Made by a program: the position numbers and the translations under genes. The notes beneath the pieces are model-generated. The model had not been told where the DNA came from and did no database searches. It saw only the letters and a list, made by a program, of their open reading frames with translations. A stretch of DNA of 64,000 nucleotides from Paracoccaceae bacterium (GTDB lineage Bacteria > Pseudomonadota > Alphaproteobacteria > Rhodobacterales > Rhodobacteraceae). Positions 57,491 through 64,000 of this stretch are shown here, piece after piece. Where the stretch lies: NCBI GenBank assembly GCA_024742405.1, contig JANSYP010000001.1:496001-560000 (forward strand). The letters are read 5' to 3'. Numbering within the stretch: the first letter of the stretch is position 1; each line of letters starts with the position of its first letter.

Positions 57491-58368
57491 CCGGGCGGGT
57501 TCCGGGGCCTGCATCGGGGCCGATGGCGCGTCCCGCGGGCCTGTCCCCGGCCTTGATCGCGCGGCTGCAAAAGACCGAAGACCAGCACAAATACGACCAC
57601 GGGCATGCGCTGGTGCTGTCGGGCGGACCGGGCAAGGGGGGGGCGGCGCGGCTGGCCGCCCGCGCGGCGTTGCGGGTCGGGGCAGGGCTGGTGACGGTGA
57701 TCAGCCCGCGCGCGGCGATGGCGGAACATGCCGCACATCTCACCACGGTGATGCTGCGGCCGCTGGACCGGCCCGCGGCGCTGGCGGGGATCCTGCGCGA
57801 CCGGCGTCTGAATGCGCTCTGTATCGGGCCGGGCTTCGGCGTCGGCGCCCGGACGCGGGTTGCGGTGGGCGCGGCGCTCGCGGCAGGGCGTGCGGCGGTT
57901 CTGGATGCGGACGCGCTGACGAGCTTTGCCGGCGCGCCGTCGGATCTGTTCGGGCAGCTCCACCACAACTGCGTCCTGACCCCCCATGACGGAGAGTTTG
58001 CGCGGCTCTTCGGTCCGGCCCCCGCGGAGGGCGCGCCGCGGGTGACCGCCGTCAGCGAAGCTGCAGCGCGCGCCGGCTGCACGGTGCTGCTGAAGGGGCC
58101 GGAGACCCTGGTGGCAGGGGCCGGGGGAGAGGTCGCGTCTGTGCGCCTGCGCGGGGACCATGCCGCGCCCTGGCTCGCCACGGCGGGGTCGGGCGATGTG
58201 CTGGCGGGGCTGATCTGCGGGCTGCTGGCGCGCGGGTTCTCGGCCGGGCAGGCGGCGGAAACGGCCGCCCATCTGCACGGGCTGGCCGGACGGCGGCTGG
58301 GACCCGGGCTGATTGCCGAGGATCTGCCCGACGCGTTGCCCGGGGTGTTTGCGGATCTCGGGTTGTAG
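57487..58368 (+). CDS. nnrD: ADP/ATP-dependent NAD(P)HX dehydratase domain protein (YjeF C)
   Basis: A 293-residue ribokinase-like protein: HALVLSGGPGKGGAARLAARAALR, CIGPGFG, LTPHDGEFARLFG and the C-terminal ATAGSGDVLAGLICG motif. It dehydrates hydrated NAD(P)H back to NAD(P)H. TTG 57487 overlaps the nnrE stop as TTGA; ATG 57523 is another possible start (281 residues). The pair looks like one bifunctional gene broken at the domain junction by a one-base frame change. Confidence 0.9.
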   Translation: MTGRVPGPASGPMARPAGLSPALIARLQKTEDQHKYDHGHALVLSGGPGKGGAARLAARAALRVGAGLVTVISPRAAMAEHAAHLTTVMLRPLDRPAALAGILRDRRLNALCIGPGFGVGARTRVAVGAALAAGRAAVLDADALTSFAGAPSDLFGQLHHNCVLTPHDGEFARLFGPAPAEGAPRVTAVSEAAARAGCTVLLKGPETLVAGAGGEVASVRLRGDHAAPWLATAGSGDVLAGLICGLLARGFSAGQAAETAAHLHGLAGRRLGPGLIAEDLPDALPGVFADLGL

Positions 58369-58510
58369 AAGGTTCCGACGCAGGCAGCGGCAGCGATCGA
58401 TGCGAACGTTCGCCGGTCCGATTTCGTCGCGCGCCACTGATCCGAAACAGGGCACGGGGGGTGAGCAAGCGGGCACCCGGCGCCCCCGGGTTCAGAGGAC
58501 CTCGAGCCCA

Positions 58511-58537
58511 AAAAAAATGGCGCCCGACGGGGCGCCA
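58511..58537 (-). terminator. Intrinsic terminator of acpP
   Basis: Stem TGGCGCCC/GGGCGCCA with a 4-nt loop, followed on the minus strand by a run of seven to eight T residues, about 30 nt beyond the acpP stop. A long U-run makes this a strong terminator. Confidence 0.9.
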
Positions 58538-58568
58538 CATTTTGCGATCAGATCGACTGAAGCAGCGT

Positions 58569-58802
58569 TCAGACGGCTTCGCCGATGAACTTCACCGCGT
58601 CGCCGAAGGTCTGGATCGTCTCGGCAGCGTCGTCGGGGATCTCGATGCCGAACTCTTCTTCGAAGGCCATGACCAGCTCGACCGTGTCGAGGCTGTCTGC
58701 GCCCAGATCGTCGATGAACGAGGCGCTTTCGGTCACCTTGTCCTCTTCGACGCCGAGATGGTCGACAACGATCTTCTTCACGCGATCAGAGACGTCGCTC
58801 AT
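58569..58802 (-). CDS. acpP: Acyl carrier protein
   Basis: A 77-residue acidic helical protein with the 4'-phosphopantetheine site Ser37 in GADSLDT. It carries growing fatty acyl chains for the Fab enzymes. It is the last gene of the fabD-fabG-acpP group, 195 nt after fabG, and carries its own strong terminator. Confidence 0.98.
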   Translation of the reverse strand: MSDVSDRVKKIVVDHLGVEEDKVTESASFIDDLGADSLDTVELVMAFEEEFGIEIPDDAAETIQTFGDAVKFIGEAV

Positions 58803-58997
58803 GTTTGTTCCTCACAGTTTTCGGGGCTCGTCCCGCATTTCGTTATTTGGCACAACCCGCCCAGGGCGTGGGCCGAATCTTCTGCCCCGCGGTGGCGCCT
58901 GCGCCACGCACCCCGGCAAAATCTGCGCGCGCTATAGCACAGGGTTTGGGGAGTGCAAACGCTTTCGCCAGCGATGGAAAAGCGCTGTGGCATGGGT

Positions 58998-59735
58998 TTA
59001 GATCATCGCCATTCCGCCGTTCACATGCAGCGTCGCCCCGGTGACATAGCCCGCTTCGGGCGCCGCGAGATAGAGCACGGCGGCGGCGATCTCCTCGGGC
59101 GTGCCCATGCGCCCGGTGGGGATCTGGCCCAGGATCGCGGATTTCTGGTCGTCGGTCAGCTTGTCGGTCATCGCGGTGGCGATGAAGCCCGGTGCCACCG
59201 CGTTGACAGTGACGCCGCGGCTGGCGACCTCATAGGCCAGCGATTTGGACATCCCGATCATGCCGGCCTTGGAGGCGGCATAGTTGCCCTGGCCGGGATT
59301 GCCGGTGGCGCCGACCACCGAGGAGATATTCACGATCCGGCCCCAGCGGGCTTTCATCATGCCGCGCAGTGCACCGCGGCAGAGCCGCATGGTCGCCGTC
59401 AGGTTGACGTCGAGCACCGTCTGCCAGTCCTCGTCGGACATCCGCATGAAGAGCTGGTCGCGGGTGATGCCGGCATTGTTGACAAGGATATCGACGCCGC
59501 CCATGGCTTCGGCCGCTTGTTTCGGCAGCGCCGTGACGGCCTCTGCGTCCGAGAGATTGCAGGGCAGGACATGGGCGCGCTCGGCAAGCTCTGCGGCCAG
59601 CGCCTCGAGCGGCTCCACCCGTGTGCCGGACAGGCCCACCGTGGCGCCCGCGCCGTGGAGCGTGCGTGCGATCTCGGCGCCGATACCGCCGCTCGCGCCG
59701 GTGATCAGCGCGCATTTGCCTGTCAGATCAAACAT
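58998..59735 (-). CDS. fabG: 3-oxoacyl-ACP reductase
   Basis: A 245-residue short-chain dehydrogenase, exactly usual FabG length: TGASGGIG (12-19) for NADPH, and the catalytic Ser139, Tyr152 and Lys156 in NISSVVG and NYAASK. It reduces 3-oxoacyl-ACP in fatty-acid elongation. The start at MFDLTGKC (59735) is preferred to upstream frame extension. Confidence 0.97.
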   Translation of the reverse strand: MFDLTGKCALITGASGGIGAEIARTLHGAGATVGLSGTRVEPLEALAAELAERAHVLPCNLSDAEAVTALPKQAAEAMGGVDILVNNAGITRDQLFMRMSDEDWQTVLDVNLTATMRLCRGALRGMMKARWGRIVNISSVVGATGNPGQGNYAASKAGMIGMSKSLAYEVASRGVTVNAVAPGFIATAMTDKLTDDQKSAILGQIPTGRMGTPEEIAAAVLYLAAPEAGYVTGATLHVNGGMAMI

Positions 59736-59826
59736 GTCCCTGCCTTTCGGGTCTGGTCCGCGCCGCGTGGGCGCCTCTTTGGGGGATGGCTGTGCCATGG
59801 GGCCGGGCGCCTGCGCAAGCCATGGC

Positions 59827-60480
59827 TCAGGGCGCGGGCGCGTCCGGAGCCGTCGCAGGGGCGGTGAGCAGGCCGAACCGCGCGACTTCGGCGTCGGTCA
59901 TCATATGCATGTCGCTCGGCGGGGCGGCGTTGATATAGAACCAGTAGAAGGCGTCGGAGCCCAGCATATCCTCGACAAAGCTGCGCTCCGGGTCATGGAG
60001 CGCCGAGCCGCGAGGGAAATCCGTCGCCACGCCGTTGGGGTCGCGCCAGGCATGGACACCGATGACGGCGCCGTCTTCCATGGTGCGGTCCGCACCGGCC
60101 AGGAACAGCACCGCGCCGCCGGAATAGACTTCTGCGTCCGGACCCAGATGGGTGGCAAGGCCTGCGCGCCGGACAGAGCGGCCGAGCCGGTCCAGCGCAA
60201 AGCTGTCCACCGACCCCCAGACCTGCGTCTGTTCAAGGACCTCGACCTCGGGGTGGCGGGCGACGGCGCGGGCGACCTGTCCGGGCGTGCGGCTGACGAT
60301 GGTTCCGCTGAGCAGGACGCGGTCGCCGTCAACCGTGACAGTGCTGTGCGGGGCGGTGCTGAGGACCGCGAGCAGCCCGCCCAGAAAGACGGTCAGGCTG
60401 GCCGCGAGGAGCCTTCGGTCGCGCGGTGTCAGGCGGGGTTGCGCGGTGCGGTCAGGCAAGCGCCGCCTCGGTCGCGGCAT
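59827..60480 (-). CDS. Membrane-anchored periplasmic protein, ClpP/crotonase-like (COG3904-like)
   Basis: A 217-residue protein with one N-terminal membrane segment (about 22-42, after a basic N-terminus) and a periplasmic domain. The block SGGAVLFLAGADR followed by IGVHAW recalls the periplasmic ClpP-like COG3904 family, in which the equivalent motif normally has a Ser-Ala-Cys; here it is Ser-Gly-Gly, so activity is uncertain. Its start lies 29 nt inside the end of fabD, so it is likely translated from the same transcript. No function is known. Confidence 0.7.
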   Translation of the reverse strand: MPRPRRRLPDRTAQPRLTPRDRRLLAASLTVFLGGLLAVLSTAPHSTVTVDGDRVLLSGTIVSRTPGQVARAVARHPEVEVLEQTQVWGSVDSFALDRLGRSVRRAGLATHLGPDAEVYSGGAVLFLAGADRTMEDGAVIGVHAWRDPNGVATDFPRGSALHDPERSFVEDMLGSDAFYWFYINAAPPSDMHMMTDAEVARFGLLTAPATAPDAPAP

Positions 60481-61393
60481 CCAGATCCGCAGGCGTGCCG
60501 ATGGCGCGGGTGGCCAGCGACTTGTCGATACGCCTGGTCATGCCGCTGAGCGCCTTGCCCGCGCCAAGCTCCCACAGTTCGGTCACGCCGTTCCCGGCCA
60601 TCCAGAGCACGCTTTCGCGCCAGCGCACCGGGGCGGTGACCTGGGCCACGAGCTGCGCGCGCAGGGTGTCGGGATCGCTGACGCCCTCGGCCGAGACATT
60701 CTGCACCACCGGGATGACGGGCGCCGCGACCTCGACGTCTGCCAGCGCCTCGGCCATCGCGTCAGCGGCGGGCTGCATCAGTGCGCAATGGAACGGCGCG
60801 GAGACCGGCAGCATCACCGCGCGCTTGGCGCCGCGCGCCTTGGCGAGCTCGACCGCGCGTTCGACCGCGGCCTTGTCGCCGGAGACCACCACTTGCGCGG
60901 GATCGTTGTCGTTGGCGGCCGCACAGACCTGATCGCCCGCGGCCTCGGCGGCGATCTCGGTGACCGTATCGCGGTCGAGCCCCAGAAGCGCCGCCATCGC
61001 GCCCACGCCCACCGGCACCGCGGACTGCATGGCCTGGCCGCGGAGGCGCAGGAGCCGTGCCGTGTCGGAGATGCTCAGCGCACCCGCGGCCGCCATGGCG
61101 GAGTATTCGCCCAGCGAATGACCCGCAACGAACGCGCCGTCGGCGATCGTCACGCCCTTTTCCTCCAGCGCGCGCACCACGGCCAGCGAACAGGCCATCA
61201 GGGCGGGCTGGGCGTTTTCGGTGAGCGTCAGTGTCTCGATCTCGCCCTCCCAGATCAGGGCGGAGAGCTTTTCGCCGAGCGCTGCATCGACCTCGTCGAA
61301 CACGGCGCGGGCGGCCGGGCTGGCGTCGGCAAGCTCTCGGCCCATGCCGATGGTCTGGGCCCCTTGTCCGGGGAACACATAGGCGCGGCTCAT
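60452..61393 (-). CDS. fabD: Malonyl-CoA:ACP transacylase
   Basis: A 313-residue enzyme of usual FabD length with PGQGAQTIGMG (8-18), nucleophile Ser93 in GHSLGEYS and His in APFHCALM. It loads malonyl onto ACP. It begins at ATG 61393 and is the first gene of the fabD, COG3904-like, fabG, acpP group on the minus strand. fabH, fabF and the rest are not in the window. Confidence 0.97.
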   Translation of the reverse strand: MSRAYVFPGQGAQTIGMGRELADASPAARAVFDEVDAALGEKLSALIWEGEIETLTLTENAQPALMACSLAVVRALEEKGVTIADGAFVAGHSLGEYSAMAAAGALSISDTARLLRLRGQAMQSAVPVGVGAMAALLGLDRDTVTEIAAEAAGDQVCAAANDNDPAQVVVSGDKAAVERAVELAKARGAKRAVMLPVSAPFHCALMQPAADAMAEALADVEVAAPVIPVVQNVSAEGVSDPDTLRAQLVAQVTAPVRWRESVLWMAGNGVTELWELGAGKALSGMTRRIDKSLATRAIGTPADLDAATEAALA

Positions 61394-61604
61394 CGGCGAT
61401 CTCCTCTCGTCGGGCGGTCCGGTCGCCGGCGGCTGCACCGGCTGTTCAGGCTGATGCCGGGGGATAGCCGAGCGCAGGTTTCGGCGCAATCCTGCGCGCC
61501 CGGGCCTCGGGGACGGCCGGAATGCACAGCGACCGTGCGGCGGCGTACATTTGTGCCGCGGCCAAGGTGGTCTATCTGTGCGGCAGCGAGCGAAGGAGCA
61601 TCCC

Positions 61605-62828
61605 ATGGCAATGGCCAGCACATCCCTTGGCAATACCTCGGCGACCTACGGTGCCGTGACCAAGACCTTTCACTGGCTCACGGCGCTATTGATCCTGACG
61701 GCGATCCCGCTGGGGCTGGTCGCCAACTGGCTGCCCTATGAGACCAGCGCGCAGCTTGCCACCAAGAGCTGGCTCTTTTCGCTGCACAAGACCGTCGGCA
61801 TCATGGCGTTCTTCACCGCTTTGGGACGTATCCTGTGGGCGCTGAGCCAACCCAAGCCGGGGTTGCTGAATGCGGACAGAAAGCTGGAAAGCTTTGCCGC
61901 CGAAACGGTGCACTGGCTGCTCTATGTGTCGATGATGATCGTGCCGCTGTCGGGCTGGCTGCACCATGCGGCGACCTCGGGTTTTGCACCGATCTGGTGG
62001 CCGTTCGGCCAGAACCTGCCGCTGGTGCCGAAATCCGAAGCGGTGGCCGGGTTCTTTGCCGCCTGGCACTGGGTCTTCACCAAGGTGCTCGCGGCGACGG
62101 TGCTGCTGCATATCGCGGGGGCGCTGAAGCACCATTTCGTCGACCGCGATGACACGTTGCGTCGGATGCTGCCCGGGCGGACCGCGCCCGAGGTGCCGCC
62201 GCAGCACCATAGCGCGGCGCCGGTGTTTGCGGCCGGGGCGATCTATGCCGTCGCCATCACCATCGGGACCGTGCTGGGGCTGTCGAGCAGCCATGGCGGC
62301 GTGGTGCCCGAGCCGGCGGCGCTGGCCGCGAAGCCGACCGGCTGGGTCGTGCAGGAGGGCACGCTGGGGATCACTGCGACACAGCTGGGCAGCGACCTGG
62401 GCGGCCAGTTCGCCGACTGGCAGGCCGCCATCGATTACGACCCGGATGCCGAGGGCCCGGTGGTGGGCACCGTCGAGGTGGATATCGCCATTGCGTCCCT
62501 GACGCTGGGCGGTGTGACCGACGAGGCCCTGAGCCCGGAGTTTCTGGATGCTGCGGACTATCCCGTGGCGCGTTTCGCCGGGGAGTTGCGCCGTACGGAC
62601 ACGGACGGCGCGCTGGAGGCGGTCGGCACGCTGTCTATGAAGGGCGCCGAGGTTCCCACGGTGCTGCCGTTCACCCTCACGCTGGAGGGCGACACCGCGC
62701 GCGCCGAAGGGGAACTTGTGCTCGACCGCCGCGACTTCGGCGTCGGCACGACGAGTTATAATGACGAGGCCTCAGTGGGCTTTTCTGTGGCCGTCGCCGT
62801 GGTCCTGACCGCGACCCGCGCCGAGTAG
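61605..62828 (+). CDS. Cytochrome b561 fused to YceI domain
   Basis: A 407-residue protein starting at ATG 61605 after a GAAGGAG site. Residues about 15-200 form a cytochrome b561 with four to five membrane helices and paired His for two hemes (TKTFHWLTAL, LHKTVGIMAFF, HWLLYVSMM, WHWVFTK). Residues about 235-405 form a YceI lipocalin-like domain (AIDYDPDAEGPVVG, VLDRRDFGVGTTSY). A plausible role is moving electrons to or from a bound quinone-like lipid. It diverges from fabD. Confidence 0.92.
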   Translation: MAMASTSLGNTSATYGAVTKTFHWLTALLILTAIPLGLVANWLPYETSAQLATKSWLFSLHKTVGIMAFFTALGRILWALSQPKPGLLNADRKLESFAAETVHWLLYVSMMIVPLSGWLHHAATSGFAPIWWPFGQNLPLVPKSEAVAGFFAAWHWVFTKVLAATVLLHIAGALKHHFVDRDDTLRRMLPGRTAPEVPPQHHSAAPVFAAGAIYAVAITIGTVLGLSSSHGGVVPEPAALAAKPTGWVVQEGTLGITATQLGSDLGGQFADWQAAIDYDPDAEGPVVGTVEVDIAIASLTLGGVTDEALSPEFLDAADYPVARFAGELRRTDTDGALEAVGTLSMKGAEVPTVLPFTLTLEGDTARAEGELVLDRRDFGVGTTSYNDEASVGFSVAVAVVLTATRAE

Positions 62829-62927
62829 GCGGGGCCGGAGCGGCAATGCCGGGCGTCGCGCCGGAGCCGATGGTCCGGGCCTGATGCGGAAGCCCGTGGC
62901 TAGGGGGAGGGCGGCGCCGGGTCCGCC

Positions 62928-63734
62928 CTAACGCGGTGGCGCGCGGCTCAGCAGGGCCGCGGCACTGTTGGAGAGCACAAAGACCAGCGCCGCGGCACAG
63001 ACGATGGTCGGCCCGGTGGGCGTGTCGGCGGCAAAGGACAGCGCGATCCCGGCCAGAACCGACGCGGCGGCCAGCGCCGTGGCAATCGCGGCCATCCCCT
63101 CTGGCGTGCGCGCCATGGGCCGGGCCGCGGCCGCAGGGATGATCAGCAGCGCCGCGATCAGCAGCACGCCCACCACCTTGATCGCCAGAGCCACCACCAG
63201 CGCCAGGGCGACCGTCAGGATCAGCCGCTCGCGCTCCGGCCGGATGCCGCTGGCCTGGGCCAGCTCCGGCGAAAGCGTCGCGGTCAGCAGCGCCGACCAG
63301 CGCCAGGCGACAAGTGCGCTCACGGATGCGGCGCCGAGCCAGATCAGCGCCACATCCACCCAGCGTACGGCAAGGATGTCGCCGAAGAGATAGGCGGACA
63401 GATCGAGCCGTACGCCGGGCACAAAGGCGATGGCGACGATGCCGAAGGCCAGCGCGGAGTGGGACATCACGCCCAGAAGCGTATCGACCGCGATGCCGCG
63501 ACCCGACAACCGGCTGACCGCGAGCGCCATGGTGAGCGCGACGGCGAGCGTGCCGGCCAAAAGCGGTACCGACAGCGCCAGCGACAGCGCGATGCCCAGC
63601 ATCGCGGCATGCGCCGTGGCATCGCCGAAATAGGCCATGCGCCGCCAGACCACGAAACAGCCCAGAGGGGCCGCGGCCAGCGCCACGCCGAGCCCGGCGA
63701 GGATCGCGCGCATCAGGAACGGATCGAGCGTCAT
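62928..63734 (-). CDS. znuB: Zinc ABC transporter permease
   Basis: A 268-residue hydrophobic protein with about eight membrane segments, of usual ZnuB length, including LGCFVVWRRMAYFGDATAHAA (residues near 26-46) and IKVVGVLLIAALLIIPAAAA. These blocks are shared by ZnuB/MntB-type permeases; the His/Asp-rich end of the adjoining ATPase favours zinc. It begins 7 nt after the znuC stop. Confidence 0.9.
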   Translation of the reverse strand: MTLDPFLMRAILAGLGVALAAAPLGCFVVWRRMAYFGDATAHAAMLGIALSLALSVPLLAGTLAVALTMALAVSRLSGRGIAVDTLLGVMSHSALAFGIVAIAFVPGVRLDLSAYLFGDILAVRWVDVALIWLGAASVSALVAWRWSALLTATLSPELAQASGIRPERERLILTVALALVVALAIKVVGVLLIAALLIIPAAAARPMARTPEGMAAIATALAAASVLAGIALSFAADTPTGPTIVCAAALVFVLSNSAAALLSRAPPR

Positions 63735-63741
63735 GGCCGCC

Positions 63742-64000
63742 TCATTCCGCGGCCGGACGATCGATGTCGTCATGGCTGTGGCCGTGGTGCTCGTGGCGGT
63801 AGAGCGCCAGCGCGCCCTGCGTGCCGGTGCCGAAGAGCGCCTGATAGGCCGGTGCGGCGGAGACGGTTTCCGGCGTGCCCTCGCAGCAGACATGGCCGTT
63901 CAGGCAGATCACCCTGTCGGAGGCGCTCATCACCACATGGAGCTCGTGGCTGACCATCAGCACCGCGCAGCCCAGATCGTCGCGCAAGCCTTCGATCTGG
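63742..64000 (-). CDS. znuC: Zinc ABC transporter ATP-binding protein (N-terminus cut by window edge)
   Basis: The last 86 codons are seen: the H-loop [28 protein letters not shown] and a His-rich tail [11 protein letters not shown] typical of zinc-handling ZnuC. Walker A and B lie outside the window. It powers the permease gene just downstream. Confidence 0.92.
   Translation of the reverse strand, partial: QIEGLRDDLGCAVLMVSHELHVVMSASDRVICLNGHVCCEGTPETVSAAPAYQALFGTGTQGALALYRHEHHGHSHDDIDRPAAE

Overview
This window is a high-GC, gene-dense piece of an alphaproteobacterial chromosome, most likely from the Rhodobacteraceae/Roseobacter group. Three things point there: the run trpG-trpD-trpC-moaC-moeA-lexA, a GTTC-N7-GTTC SOS box in front of lexA, and the abundance of TRAP transporters, with a B12-dependent NrdJ and Tat-type solute-binding proteins. 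No prophage, insertion sequence, rRNA operon or CRISPR array was seen. Most of the window is core metabolism with a few accessory genes.

Layout. 1-2.5 kb: a thiamine-diphosphate enzyme (cut by the left edge) and a patatin-like lipase. 2.8-6.7 kb: TRAP transporter 1, whose small permease carries an N-terminal TM2-like domain and coiled coil. 6.7-8.6 kb: biotin importer bioMNY. 8.6-17.7 kb (mostly minus): LpxL-type acyltransferase, a lone fliG, a 56-residue secreted protein, purB, an SH3 protein, an internally deleted alkene reductase pseudogene, rluE, a GNAT enzyme, gltA and gltX. 17.9-24.8 kb: comEC meets lexA tail to tail, followed by the trpGDC-moaC-moeA genes joined by 4-nt overlaps. 24.9-32.9 kb: a plus-strand membrane-anchored protein separates trpG from trpE; trpE belongs to a long minus-strand run fabI-lysE-gpt-aminotransferase-ppiD-trpE. 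33-39 kb: pdxH, a double cold-shock protein, a DUF192 protein, tRNA-Pro(UGG) and nrdJ. 39.6-44.4 kb: ilvH and ilvB, separated by two plus-strand genes; ilvB has a complete attenuator (promoter, 15-residue leader peptide with Leu-Ile-Val-Val-Val, terminator). 44.5-51 kb: an animal-type haem peroxidase and TRAP transporter 2 (TakP-like, with an oversized large permease). 51-54.9 kb: small accessory genes and a VPLPA-CTERM protein among poorly coding stretches. 54.9-58.4 kb: glnB-glnA and a split NAD(P)HX repair pair (nnrE/nnrD). 58.5-61.4 kb: fabD-fabG-acpP. 61.6 kb to the end: a cytochrome b561-YceI fusion and znuB/znuC (cut by the right edge).

How genes work together. trpE+trpG form anthranilate synthase, and trpD and trpC continue to tryptophan. 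ilvB+ilvH form acetohydroxyacid synthase. fabD, fabG, acpP and fabI cover malonyl loading, the carrier and both reductions of fatty-acid synthesis. glnB and glnA are the nitrogen sensor and glutamine synthetase. lexA carries its own operator, so it should autoregulate.

No clearly new multi-gene defence or mobile system was recognised. The strongest less obvious signals are the ilv leader peptide/attenuator, the deletion scar of an alkene reductase, the split Nnr enzyme with a TTGA stop/start overlap, the TM2-DctQ fusion and the unusual TRAP permeases. All functional calls are from reading translated motifs; no database search was run.
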